DNA of 64,000 nucleotides, from positions 1,984,001 through 2,048,000 of the forward strand of contig NZ_CP117877.1 of assembly GCF_028736115.1 (NCBI RefSeq). Direction: 5' to 3'. Below, piece by piece: positions 38,189-47,145 of this stretch; position 1 is the first letter of the stretch; the number at the start of each line of letters is the position of its first letter. The DNA comes from Mucilaginibacter sp. KACC 22063. Its GTDB lineage: Bacteria > Bacteroidota > Bacteroidia > Sphingobacteriales > Sphingobacteriaceae. A program made the translations under genes and the position numbers. Below the pieces are notes generated by a model. It made no database searches and was not told where the DNA came from. It saw only the letters and a program-made list of their open reading frames with translations.

Positions 38189-39085
38189 ACAATAAGGGTA
38201 GTGTCGCGAATGTAAATTCCTTTATTTTTACTGTTGTACAAATGGAAGTGGAGATTCTGTTGAACTTGACCACTATGTTCCGGAACAAAGTTCATACGCA
38301 CGGGTGTGCCGTGCATGGCACTTTCTAACGTTAGATCGTTGTAAAAGTCTTGTAGTATCATGATTAGATCTTCCTGTACATCCCAATCAGGCTAACATAA
38401 ACGCAGTTCCGAAACATTTGGTCAGGCGAAAAATCAATCCTAATTTCTTTCGCGATCAATTCACCCAGGCTGTCCATTCATCACCATCAAACATGGCCTC
38501 ACCTGAAATAAATGCGGATAGGCAGGCGATATAGTGCCTAAGTACACGGCATTAGCAGTTGTCTCTGCTATTCTGCCTCCCTATTGCCATCCGATCCTTC
38601 TAATTTGAATTGGCAAAATACTTGTAAAGTTCTTTGCCCTATACGTTACTATAGTGCGACCATAATTAACAACAAGCCACTTGGGCAGAGACGAGCAAGC
38701 GCATTTATTTAATAAAATATTGCTTAATAAAATAGTAACTGACACCAATCTTATATAACCTATTGCTTGGTCGGCTTTGCTTTTACTAGTGTTTGATGTA
38801 TTTACTGCCAACCTCGGTTAGTATTCCTTCAATCAAACTATACAAGAAATGAACATTAGCGCTTATTAAGAAGAATAACAAATCTACTTTGTCCATTTAA
38901 AATATAGCAATTTATTTAGTGCTTAATCGGTGTAGTGACGATAATAAATAGTGTTATTTGTATGCCGCCGTATACAAATAAACACTGAAGATAGAGCACT
39001 AAGCATCGTCCAGATTTTGTAAATTACATTTGGATATTTGACTGACGTTCAATAAGTTTAACAATTATTCGACTTATCACTTATC
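38189..39085. other. 897-base stretch without a convincing gene
   Basis: AT-rich and without a good long frame. On the minus strand a 70-codon frame at 38149-38361 (MILQDFYNDLTLESAMHGTP) could be the start of a broken gene, but it runs into the HEAT remnant on the other strand. The last 100 bases should contain the promoter of the protease-nuclease gene; no well-spaced consensus was found. Confidence 0.4.
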
Positions 39086-41236
39086 ATGGCAACAAAAAGC
39101 GAGAATGCCTTCCGCTTCCTATCGCTCAAAGATCTACTTGACGCTAGGGAAGCCTTCCACGTCCACTTGATGAACAAGGAAAACGTCATCGGGACAGCCG
39201 TAGGCAAATACCGCAGGCGAAGCAGTGGCAACCCCGCTGGCGCGAAAACGCTCGACAATACTTATATCGACGATTCCTCCTGGCCCTGCCTATTAGTATT
39301 CGTGGAAAAATGGCTGACACCGGAAGAGTTCCGCCGATCACCTGTGCTCGACGGCTTTATCCCCTCCACCGTATACCTCCCGGACGGGCGCGAAGTACCT
39401 GTTTGCGTCATCGAAGCGTCCAGCTGTGATGCCAGTACCGACCTGGTCAGCCCCGAAGAACTGGCCTTTCCATCCGACTATATTGGCGGCGGCTACCCGC
39501 TCGTCATCCAGTCACAGGGCGTGGAGCGCATCGCTTCCATCGGCTGTATCGTTTCCGACGGGCACAGTTATTACGCACTAACCAACCGTCATGTCACCGG
39601 GCCCGCCGGCACCACCGTTTATACGAAACTCAAAGGCACACTGGTGCCTATTGGCAAAAGCGCTGGCAAACAGGTCGGCAATGTATTCTTTGAAAAGGTA
39701 TACGAGGGCTGGCGCTCCGCAAACCTCGTTGTCAACGCAGACGTCGGCCTCATTGAAATCACTGACCTGAACTTCTGGAAGACTGATATTTTCGGTCTGG
39801 GTGAACTCGGCAAACTGGTTGATCTGAACACCAGCAACCTCAGCCTAAACCTGATCGGATCGCCGGCCGAGGCTTATGGCTGCATTTCCGGCCACCTGCG
39901 GGGCGAGATCGCCGCCTTATTCTACCGCTACAAGTCGGTGGGCGGCCTAGAATATGTCTGCGATTTCCTGATCGGACCCGGCGACAAGGTCGTCGGACTC
40001 GATACCCGTCACGGCGACTCAGGCACGATCTGGACCATTCCTATTACCGAACCTGCGGGCAAGGTCTACCGGCCGCTCGCTGTGCAATGGGGCCAGCACT
40101 GTTTTGTCAGCGGCGGTCAGGCCCGTAAACATACTTACGCACTAGCGACCTGCCTGTCTAACGTGCTCCGCCTGCTGGAAGTCGACATCGTGGCCGGCTG
40201 GAACACCGAGGCGGACTATACCTGGGGGGAACTCGGGCATTACACGATCGCCAACCTGGCGACGAGCCTGGTCAAGAACATAGAGTTGAAAACCTTGCTG
40301 CAAAATCACCTCAGCCTAATTACCTTCGAACAAGGCATTTTAAAAAAGGATACCAGCGTTAAAAAAGCGCGTCAGCAGATCAGCTATACGCCGCTGGCCG
40401 ATGTCCCCGACCTGGTCTGGAAGATCCGGGGCGGCGAATACCAGCGTCCGCTGGAAAACCCCAACCACTTCGCAGATATGGACAAAACCGATTCCAAAGG
40501 CCAGACGCTGCTGGAGCTATGTTCAGGCAGTGGGCAGGACATGCAATACCTGACCCCGCAGGATTGGCTCAGCTATTATGCCGACCCTGATGTCAAAGAT
40601 CCCAGCAAAGGGATCTTACCTTTCCGGGCCTGGCAGATCTTCCTCAAGATGGTAGAATTTGCCGGCAAAGGCGACCGCGCCGCTTACCTGGCGGCGGCCG
40701 GCATCCTGGCACACTATATCGGCGACGCTTGCCAACCCCTGCACATTTCCTATATGTTCAATGGAAAGCCGTCAACGGGCGGCAAATCGGGAGAAGGTGT
40801 GCACGAGGCTTTCGAGGCTAAACTGGTCAACCGTTACAATGATGAGATCATGACAGCTGCCCAGGCGCTGGCCGCCCGTGCTGAACTCATCACCCTCCGC
40901 TCGGGAAAGGAAGCTGCAGCAGCTACCGTCCAATTAATGAAAGATACCTTTGAGACCATCGCGCCGGAAGAGATCGTCGATGCCTACATCGCTTCACCAC
41001 AGGATTTTGTCACCAGCTTTTATGCCTCCACCGGCAAAACCGTGCTGCCCAAATTGTTCAGCGCCGGGGCGACCACCCTGGCGTCGCTATGGAACAGTGC
41101 CTGGACACTCGGGCGCGGTTCTCAAAATATCACCAATCTCGCCGGCATTACCGGCGACGATGTGAAAGTCCTTTACGAAAGACCCGATTTTTTACCCTCA
41201 GTGAATATTCATGAGATCAACGGTTACCTGGACTAA
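39086..41236 (+). CDS. trypsin-like serine protease fused to S1/P1-nuclease/zinc phospholipase C-like domain
   Basis: 716 residues, no signal peptide. Residues ~140-340 are a chymotrypsin-fold protease: His169 in ALTNRHVTG, Asp219 in VNADVGLIEI, Ser312 in RHGDSGTIW. Residues ~380-690 match the zinc-cluster pattern of S1/P1 nucleases and bacterial phospholipase C: TWGELGHYTIANLA (Trp380, His385), NHFADMD, LAHYIGDACQPLHISYMF, GVHEAFEAKL. In those families the Trp is the mature N terminus and its amino group binds zinc; here it is internal, so cleavage before Trp380 would be needed, and a protease stands directly in front. The C terminus overlaps the next gene by 26 bases. Role unknown; a regulated toxic effector is a plausible inference. 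Confidence 0.85.
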   Translation: MATKSENAFRFLSLKDLLDAREAFHVHLMNKENVIGTAVGKYRRRSSGNPAGAKTLDNTYIDDSSWPCLLVFVEKWLTPEEFRRSPVLDGFIPSTVYLPDGREVPVCVIEASSCDASTDLVSPEELAFPSDYIGGGYPLVIQSQGVERIASIGCIVSDGHSYYALTNRHVTGPAGTTVYTKLKGTLVPIGKSAGKQVGNVFFEKVYEGWRSANLVVNADVGLIEITDLNFWKTDIFGLGELGKLVDLNTSNLSLNLIGSPAEAYGCISGHLRGEIAALFYRYKSVGGLEYVCDFLIGPGDKVVGLDTRHGDSGTIWTIPITEPAGKVYRPLAVQWGQHCFVSGGQARKHTYALATCLSNVLRLLEVDIVAGWNTEADYTWGELGHYTIANLATSLVKNIELKTLLQNHLSLITFEQGILKKDTSVKKARQQISYTPLADVPDLVWKIRGGEYQRPLENPNHFADMDKTDSKGQTLLELCSGSGQDMQYLTPQDWLSYYADPDVKDPSKGILPFRAWQIFLKMVEFAGKGDRAAYLAAAGILAHYIGDACQPLHISYMFNGKPSTGGKSGEGVHEAFEAKLVNRYNDEIMTAAQALAARAELITLRSGKEAAAATVQLMKDTFETIAPEEIVDAYIASPQDFVTSFYASTGKTVLPKLFSAGATTLASLWNSAWTLGRGSQNITNLAGITGDDVKVLYERPDFLPSVNIHEINGYLD

Positions 41237-42578
41237 CTGGCTGGGATTTGGCTTGCTGGTTCTTTTTTATTTGCTGGTTTGCAGCTATGAAAATGAATGC
41301 CCCGAAAAAAAATTCAGCAAACGACTGGACGACAGTACCTTCCTCGGGTTTATTTCCAAATTCTTTCCGACAGACACGGCAGTTATTAAGCTTGCTTCCG
41401 ATAGCCTGGTAAAAGGTCATTGGATGACGGTCTATAAAACGAACGGGGAGATCAGTACCGCAACGGCGGACACTTTGCGGAGTGCCGATCAGGAGCTCAT
41501 ACGTATCTTCTGGCCGCCGATATCCATATCCGGAAAAGAAGTCCATTCGCTGAGCGAGCAGGAGGATAGCAGGGGCGGCTATCAGGAACCAGCTAGAGGA
41601 TTCTTCTACAGTCATGTATTTTTGAATGGCGATAAGTTGGCGGGTGAACCACAAAATGAGGTGGTCCTATTTGACAAGGCGCATTTCAACCGCTCTTTCA
41701 CGTTGGACTTGAAGCATTCCGGTCAGCCGGCTTTATCATTTTATGGGACGTACTTCAACGATGACTGCAATGTACTCGTCAGGGACTCCCTGAAAGGCGG
41801 GCTGATCTTTAACAGCTGTGCACTCCGGCATGGCATTTACCTGAAAGCTACGGAGGCCGGTAACCGCCAACCGGCAGATTTTATGAAAAAAGCGGGCTAT
41901 ATGCAGTATCAGCAATTTAAAGGTTCTTTAACGTTGCGCAATTGTATTTTGGACAGCACGTTAGACTTGTCCGGGGCTACCTTTCTTCCCAATGCAGAAC
42001 TACGGGTTTACAATACGAATCTGCCACAGGAAATTGACCTTTCCAACGTCACCGCCGATCGCCTCGACATCTCGAACTTTGAAAATAAAGACGGCCGTGT
42101 TTGCGACCTCATCTTGGACGGCAGTATGATCAAGGACCTCAATTTTGAGTATGACCACTTCAGGCTAGTCAGCAAAAGCACCAACAAGGAAGAGGTGTTA
42201 AGCGTTTATCAAAAGACGCTCAATTACCTCAAGAACAATGGCTATACCAGCAGCTTTAAAAAGCTGGACATCGAATACCGGCGCAAACAGGTCGAACTGG
42301 ACACCCTGCGGGGCACCCGGGCCGGGACCTTCTCATCCTGGATATATGACCGCTATCGTTTTGATGTTTTCGTTGACCGGTTAAGCGACCTGTGGTGGAA
42401 ATACGGCTACGAAAAGTGGCGCATCCTGCCCTGGTCAGTCTTGCTGATCTTACTGTTTACGGGTTACAACCTGCAGATTTTCGAACGGCTCCAGGAATTG
42501 TACTACGTTGAAAAATTAGACCCCAAAAATATTAAATACCACCACCGGGCTTTCGCCCGCCAATTTACCTACTGGTGA
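41211..42578 (+). CDS. membrane protein with beta-helix (pentapeptide-like) domain, interrupted by in-frame TGA
   Basis: 455 residues up to a TGA at 42576-42578. The N terminus has one TM (LGFGLLVLFYLLVCSY); the middle (about 230-320) has short repeating units such as SLTLRNCILDSTLDLSGATF typical of pentapeptide-like right-handed beta-helices; near the end is a TM (ILPWSVLLILLFTGYNLQIF). After the TGA the same frame goes on for 51 codons (VYTSFIFFKVNFDFK, then YVIGLVCTGFIINLILGK) to TAA at 42734 with a second, well-formed TM. The full protein thus had a paired C-terminal TM region resembling small ion-channel pores, although no selectivity filter is visible. It overlaps the protease-nuclease gene and is translated with it. 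Confidence 0.72.
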   Translation: MRSTVTWTNWLGFGLLVLFYLLVCSYENECPEKKFSKRLDDSTFLGFISKFFPTDTAVIKLASDSLVKGHWMTVYKTNGEISTATADTLRSADQELIRIFWPPISISGKEVHSLSEQEDSRGGYQEPARGFFYSHVFLNGDKLAGEPQNEVVLFDKAHFNRSFTLDLKHSGQPALSFYGTYFNDDCNVLVRDSLKGGLIFNSCALRHGIYLKATEAGNRQPADFMKKAGYMQYQQFKGSLTLRNCILDSTLDLSGATFLPNAELRVYNTNLPQEIDLSNVTADRLDISNFENKDGRVCDLILDGSMIKDLNFEYDHFRLVSKSTNKEEVLSVYQKTLNYLKNNGYTSSFKKLDIEYRRKQVELDTLRGTRAGTFSSWIYDRYRFDVFVDRLSDLWWKYGYEKWRILPWSVLLILLFTGYNLQIFERLQELYYVEKLDPKNIKYHHRAFARQFTYW

Positions 42579-42751
42579 TTTTGCCTGGTCTATACCAGCT
42601 TCATTTTTTTCAAAGTGAATTTTGATTTTAAGAACATGTCCTTTCAGAAACGTTTCATGGTGACCTTCCTTGTCCAGTATGTTATTGGTCTGGTTTGTAC
42701 CGGCTTTATCATAAACCTGATCCTAGGAAAATAAAGACCAACTAAGCCCGC

Positions 42752-43566
42752 AGCTCGCATTTTCGGGCAAAACAAGTGGTATTAAGCTCGGCAACATCGT
42801 AAAATGCCGTGGCTACTTCACAATCCGGGCACTTGAAAACGGAGGGCCGTTCACCGCAATTCAGGCAAAGCCCGTTCATCACATGATTATTGATCGCGAT
42901 ATTATTGTGATCAATAATCACGCTCCTCGGCGCCTTGCAGGTAGGCAGTTGACATACTCGCCGAAATCCGCGAACTGCAGGTTACAGCAATAGCACATTT
43001 CATTGTCGACACTATAGGTCTTTTCCTCACATTCGATACAGCGATAAACCAGGCGGGCATGTTCCGCCGCTACTTTTTCCAAAGCGAACAGGCGGTTGTT
43101 CAGCTTTTCGTTTTGGATCAATGAAAAGTAATATGACACGCGCCGCAGGTCGTTGCGGAAGGCCAACCACCCGGCCGGGTTTTCATTGGCGACAGCGACT
43201 ACGCTAACCAGGGTCCGGTAAAAGCCGAGGTAGACGCTCGATCTTTAAGGACCGAACGTAAAGGCCGCCACCCGGAATAACTGCCCGGCGATCTTCGCCA
43301 CCCACATTTTGGCTGCCTCAAAATTACCGCGGCACAATTCCCCAATGATCTCACACACGGCAAACAGGATGTCCGCATCAGACCGGTTTTCGATCAGCAC
43401 CGCAGCCTGTCCGAAAGGTCTTTGCTTACATTGAGCGCTGCCAGCACATTATCGGGGCTTAGTTGGTTTTCAAAATGCACTGAACAGCAGTTCCAGCCGC
43501 TTCATTTCGTTCCTGCATTCAGCCGCTTCACTGCTTTTAACCAAGACCTCGTTCCTCGGTCATAGT
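42752..43566 (-). pseudogene. decayed zinc-ribbon protein gene
   Basis: Pieces of one protein can be read on the minus strand across at least four frame changes: SSEAAECRNEMKRLELLFSA, QLSPDNVLAALNVSKDLS, DILFAVCEIIGELCRGNFEA, then LEKVAAEHARLVYRCIEC and EMCYCCNLQFADF, and finally NGLCLNCGERPSVFKCPDCE. The last part has four Cys-x-x-Cys pairs, so it ended in zinc ribbons. The longest surviving frame is 82 codons at 42918-43166. The front part is helical and of unknown family. Confidence 0.6.
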
Positions 43567-43677
43567 TTATTTTTCCTGTTTGATGAGCTCTTTTTAACTC
43601 CTTCTATTTTACTCCACTGGCTTTTTCGCAAGCAAATTTCTGAACGCCGTTGCTGCTGGTCAAGACCAAGCCTTCGG

Positions 43678-43747
43678 TTTTGGAAAAAAAATCTCCACGC
43701 CCTTCGCTGCGCTACGGGGTAGTATTTTTTTCCAAAAGTCTTGCCCC
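43678..43747. repeat. long imperfect hairpin
   Basis: TTTTGGAAAAAAA at 43678-43690 is repeated inverted at 43735-43747, with a GC-rich centre (CCACGCCC ... CGGGGTAG) that can extend the stem. It lies in the 374-base gene-free stretch before the first DUF932 cassette, 190 bases upstream of its first gene. It could be a regulatory or transfer-related structure; nothing decides this. Confidence 0.45.
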
Positions 43748-43940
43748 TCAGCCTGGCGTGTTCAGGTGCGGGTGCCTACAAAAAGCCACCGGAGGCAATG
43801 CCGAGGGTGACCTCGAAAAGCATAACGGATATGAACACACGGAGAAACAGAGCGCCCCCACGCATAACGGAAAGCACAGACCGCAAACCGTCACAGGGAA
43901 TTAAAATCAAAATCAGTAAGAACTTTTAAAATTAGAAATA

Positions 43941-44528
43941 ATGAAAACTACAGTAATCGAAAGCGGAAAAAATAACAAAGTTGAAAACAAATCAGCAAAC
44001 AGCGTAACCGCTAAAACAAACAATTTGCCGGTTAGTACCGCCTTTAATACATCTGCCAAACAGGACGAAGTAAAGAAAGATGAACCCATAAAAGCGGAAA
44101 CCAAATTACCGCCCGTGAATGACCAAAACGCGCCTAAAGTTGAACTGGCGAAAGAGGACGAACAGAAAGCGCAACTACAGTCACAAGCTGAGCCGACTAA
44201 AGCGGAAGTTAAGGCAGCGATTAAGCCCATCCTGAATTTAGAGGGTACGTTAAAGTGGATTGAAGAAATGCACCGCAAAAGCAACCAACGCAACAAGCTG
44301 CAGGACACGATTAAAAATCTGGAAAGTTTCGAGGTTGAGTTAAGAGACGAGGCGGACACCACCGACACAAATTATTACACAGGTTGTGTACTGACCATTG
44401 AGGACGATAACCGCAGGAAGTTTGAAACCAAAAACCCGACTATTATTTGGGCGGTAGCACAGATGGTTAACAGCATGTGCGTTGACAAACTGGCCGAGAT
44501 TGAAGCCTCAATCGTATTGCCCCAATAA
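43941..44528 (+). CDS. first protein of DUF932 cassette, copy 1 (mobile-element protein, unknown function)
   Basis: 195 residues. The first ~95 are low-complexity and rich in Lys, Ala, Asn and Glu, probably disordered. The last ~98 form a compact domain (KWIEEMHRKSNQRNKLQDTI, CVLTIEDDNRRKFETKNP, QMVNSMCVDKLAEIEASI) that recurs in the protein at 63262-63576 with the same order of conserved residues. No enzymatic motif. It leads a four-gene cassette and is followed by a GC-rich hairpin. Such genes are common in Bacteroidota integrative elements, but the function is not known to me. Confidence 0.8.
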   Translation: MKTTVIESGKNNKVENKSANSVTAKTNNLPVSTAFNTSAKQDEVKKDEPIKAETKLPPVNDQNAPKVELAKEDEQKAQLQSQAEPTKAEVKAAIKPILNLEGTLKWIEEMHRKSNQRNKLQDTIKNLESFEVELRDEADTTDTNYYTGCVLTIEDDNRRKFETKNPTIIWAVAQMVNSMCVDKLAEIEASIVLPQ

Positions 44529-44538
44529 ACCATTTAAG

Positions 44539-44560
44539 GCCCCCTTTAAATGCAGGGGGC
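44539..44560 (+). terminator. hairpin between genes 1 and 2 of cassette copy 1
   Basis: GCCCCC at 44539-44544 pairs with GGGGGC at 44555-44560 around a 10-base loop; ATTTAA/TTTAAAT words on both sides may add to it. The other cassette copy has a different hairpin at the same place, so it is likely an attenuator or partial terminator. Confidence 0.5.
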
Positions 44561-44591
44561 ATCATTAATCACTTACTTAATCAGCTATCCC

Positions 44592-44720
44592 ATGTACGAG
44601 TTATTTATCGAATTGACCAACCAAATATTTTGGGACGGTTATGCAGAAAATTTAGCCCTCGAAAATCCGGCAGCTTTTCAGTTAGAATACGCCAGGTTTT
44701 TAAACGGCTTCAATTATTAA
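44592..44720 (+). CDS. 42-residue cassette protein, copy 1
   Basis: Small acidic, aromatic-rich protein beginning MYELFIELTNQIFWDGYAEN and ending LNGFNY. A protein of exactly the same length with the same opening (LELFIELTNQIFWFGYAQQ) is encoded at 63648-63776, which shows it is a real gene. No known domain. It ends 5 bases before the next small gene. Confidence 0.75.
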   Translation: MYELFIELTNQIFWDGYAENLALENPAAFQLEYARFLNGFNY

Positions 44721-44725
44721 TCGCC

Positions 44726-44896
44726 ATGAAAGACACGGTTTATTTATTAATCAAAGTAGTAATTGAAACCAATTACAAAAACATACAGGATGCTATCGGG
44801 GACGTTCAGCGCAATACGGTGTATACCGTCATGGATAGCAAAAATGTAAGGATAATCAATAGTAAAATCATGGATTTGCGCACTAAACGCAAATAG
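44726..44896 (+). CDS. 56-residue cassette protein, copy 1
   Basis: Small basic protein starting MKDTVYLLIKVVIETNYKN. The homologue at 63780-63947 (MQDTIFLLIKATIATKHKN) keeps the pattern including SDTKNV/DSKNV near the C terminus. Unknown function; it stands between the 42-residue gene and the DUF932 gene in both copies. Confidence 0.72.
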   Translation: MKDTVYLLIKVVIETNYKNIQDAIGDVQRNTVYTVMDSKNVRIINSKIMDLRTKRK

Positions 44897-44920
44897 TTTT
44901 AACCACAATTTTTTAAGAAA

Positions 44921-45928
44921 ATGACAGCTATAAATAATAACATCGTTAAGCCAAAAGTATGGCAGATGATAGGCAAAACCATTTCACCGAATGCTACCAG
45001 TGCGGAAGCGATACAGGAGGCGTGGCTGGACTTTGAAGTCGTAAAGCGTCCAAATATCCACCCTTTACCAAGTGGCATAAACATCATATCAGATAACAGT
45101 TACTTTACGTTTCGTAGCGATACCGAGGCCATTTTAGGCGATAAGATAGGGAGCGATTATACAGTCGTGCAGAATACGCAGGCGTTTGATTTTTTTGATA
45201 GCATTGCAGGGGGTAAAAATCAAATCAAGTATGAAACAGCCGGGGCATTAGGTTATGGTGAAACGATATTTGTAACCGCAAAATTGCCCGAACATATTCG
45301 TGTCGGCCGGGATGATTTAATCGACAATTATTTGTTCCTGACATCAACCCACAACGGTACGGGATGTATAACTATAGCATTTACGCCCGTTCGGATTTGG
45401 TGTTCAAATACCCTAAATGCAGCTTTACGCAATTGCACCAACGCAATTAGTATCAGGCATACTGCCAGTGCCGAGGAAAAGCTAAAGAGCGCACACAAAA
45501 TGTTAGGTCTGACCGACCAATTGACCGTTGAACTGGAGACCATTTTCAACAGATGGTCAAGGGTTAAGATAACCGACCCACAGGTAAAACGGCTGATACA
45601 GTTAGCCATGATACCCAACAAGGAAACTCATCAAAAATTGAAAACAGGCCGGGAAGATGAACTGTCCAGCCACTATAACAATATGGTGAGCAGTGTTTTT
45701 GATTATGCTATGACCGCTAACAGTCAACAGGAAACCACCACAAAAGGCACTTTGTTCGGTGCCTACAATAGCATCACAGGTTATTTCCAAAACGTCCGCA
45801 ACTTTCGGGACGAAGAAAGCAAGTTTAAAAGCATCATGTACGGTACGGGATTACAAAGGGGCCAAAGCGCCTTTGACTTTTGTACTGACTTTGCCAAAAC
45901 TGGCCCAGATGCCTTGATACTCAATTAA
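44921..45928 (+). CDS. DUF932 (phage/plasmid-like) protein, cassette copy 1
   Basis: 335 residues with the usual DUF932 text: YTVVQNTQAFDFFDSI, TIFVTAKLPEHIRVGRDD, YLFLTSTHNGTGCITIAFTP, VRIWCSNTLNAAL and a C-terminal helical part (NSITGYFQNVRNF). The family is widespread in phages, plasmids and conjugative elements, function not settled. Here it is the last gene of the four-gene cassette and is followed 4 bases later by a hairpin terminator. The homologue starting at 63953 runs out of the window. Confidence 0.85.
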   Translation: MTAINNNIVKPKVWQMIGKTISPNATSAEAIQEAWLDFEVVKRPNIHPLPSGINIISDNSYFTFRSDTEAILGDKIGSDYTVVQNTQAFDFFDSIAGGKNQIKYETAGALGYGETIFVTAKLPEHIRVGRDDLIDNYLFLTSTHNGTGCITIAFTPVRIWCSNTLNAALRNCTNAISIRHTASAEEKLKSAHKMLGLTDQLTVELETIFNRWSRVKITDPQVKRLIQLAMIPNKETHQKLKTGREDELSSHYNNMVSSVFDYAMTANSQQETTTKGTLFGAYNSITGYFQNVRNFRDEESKFKSIMYGTGLQRGQSAFDFCTDFAKTGPDALILN

Positions 45929-45932
45929 CAGG

Positions 45933-45953
45933 ATGGCGGGCAAGTCCCGCCAT
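45933..45953 (+). terminator. probable terminator of cassette copy 1
   Basis: ATGGCGGG / CCCGCCAT, an 8-bp stem with the 5-base loop CAAGT, right behind the DUF932 stop. The following bases (ATTTAATTTAAAT) are AT-rich but not a clean T-tract. From here to 46,536 no gene is convincing; a 29-codon frame at 46148-46237 is probably a remnant. Confidence 0.6.
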
Positions 45954-46242
45954 ATTTAATTTAAATGCTAAAGCGCTTTTGCAGCGCCTTAAGCTTAGCT
46001 TACCCTCTTTAAAAGAGCTTTAACCCAATATAAAATTTTTCGGTTTAAAGACTTAGGAACTCTCTGTTAGTGGAATTTCGCTTTGAAGATAATAACCAAC
46101 ACTCCGACTGCTAATATAGCATTGGGTAAATACGGCAGATGTACACTATGGAAGACAAAAAGCAAATTCAAAGCATTGTCCATGACGATGACATCTTAAA
46201 CAAAGAGATATGGACAACTTTTGTGCTTATTTTCTAGTAATT

Positions 46243-46273
46243 GATAATGTTCAGTTATCCTTTATTGATAGCA
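46243..46273. repeat. 31-bp direct repeat, copy 1
   Basis: This 31-base sequence (starts GATAATGTTC, ends TTGATAGCA) is found again without mismatch at 59222-59252, same orientation. Flanking bases differ. The two copies bound the 13-kb segment with the LytS/LytTR, barrel, GLPGLI, TetR and lipoprotein genes. Confidence 0.7.
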
Positions 46274-46536
46274 GAAATGGATGATATCCAATCATTTTTT
46301 TAATGTGAATCAGCTGGCCTGTTAATACTTTGGTTCGAGCCCAGTTTGGGGAATGGATACACACCGTGCTAATATTCTTGAAACTTCCAATTTTGATAAT
46401 AACCTACTTTTCCATTATTGATTACTAGTTATTACTTCGAATGAATTTAGGTTATCCATCCCTCGAATTCACGATTCGTCACATTTTTAAAATACGTAAA
46501 TTTCAACCTTGTATCATTGTACTAAATACAAAGACA

Positions 46537-47145
46537 ATGAAAGTTGAGATAAGAAAGTATGAACGGTTGCTCATCACCTTTTGGGGTTTGATGGCAATCA
46601 TCGGTTATACTTTACAGCGTCTAAATTTGGCACCGGTTTATACCGCCGGTTTTCACCAGTATAATATTACCCATCCCAACTTTCATTTCAACTATTCCGC
46701 TAATCTTCTGTTACCACGCGTTGGCGTAGTATTGTTATTGCTGATCGCTTATTTCTTGATTAATTTTTTTACCATCCCGCAATTGCAGCGAACAAATTAT
46801 AGGTCGTTTTTTATTTATCCCTGGGTTTTATTTCAATTACTTGTTCTGAGCTATTTGCTTGCCATTGGGGTAAACGTCGCAACTTATTATGCACATCCGG
46901 CCTGGAATAATTATGGGGAATTTTCCTTATTCGCGTCATTTGGATATAACGAAACCCCCTTAACTGATTTGTGGGCAGGGTTTGACAGGGCGCTCATTTT
47001 TTTAACTATTTATGGAATCTATGCGTGCATCAGGGAATATGTGATTTACCGCATTGAAAACTTCGGATCAAAAAGTAATTATCGAATATTGATCGCAATC
47101 AGGTGGGAGCTACCTTATGTATCGTTTTACTGTTACCTAAGTTGA
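46537..47145 (+). CDS. LytS-type sensor kinase, N-terminal membrane part (frameshifted from the kinase part)
   Basis: From the ATG at 46537 the frame gives about 202 residues with four hydrophobic segments (LITFWGLMAIIGYTLQRL, VGVVLLLLIAYFLINFF, FQLLVLSYLLAIGVNVATYY, ALIFLTIYGIYACI). The last 16 residues (RWELPYVSFYCYLS) are out of register; the sensible continuation (VGATLCIVLLLPKL) is in the frame of the following kinase part, which overlaps this one from 47103. A one-base deletion near 47,096 explains this. An upstream TTG/ATG extension to 46441 exists but lacks hydrophobic or conserved character. Confidence 0.7.
   Translation: MKVEIRKYERLLITFWGLMAIIGYTLQRLNLAPVYTAGFHQYNITHPNFHFNYSANLLLPRVGVVLLLLIAYFLINFFTIPQLQRTNYRSFFIYPWVLFQLLVLSYLLAIGVNVATYYAHPAWNNYGEFSLFASFGYNETPLTDLWAGFDRALIFLTIYGIYACIREYVIYRIENFGSKSNYRILIAIRWELPYVSFYCYLS

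Noticed and set aside
43650..43930. Short plus-strand frames before cassette copy 1
   Set aside because: Pro/Ser/Arg-rich text in two overlapping frames without a homologue in the second cassette copy; it falls on the hairpin region and looks non-coding.
46325..46360. GGTTCGAGCCC text resembling a tRNA T-arm; similar patches near 52,512 and 59,108
   Set aside because: None can be folded into a tRNA, no acceptor or anticodon arm is present and the flanks differ, so they are not called as tRNA genes or attachment sites.
46441..46536. Longer N terminus of the LytS membrane part
   Set aside because: The extra 32 residues are not hydrophobic or conserved-looking and an ATG at 46537 directly precedes the first charged and TM segments.
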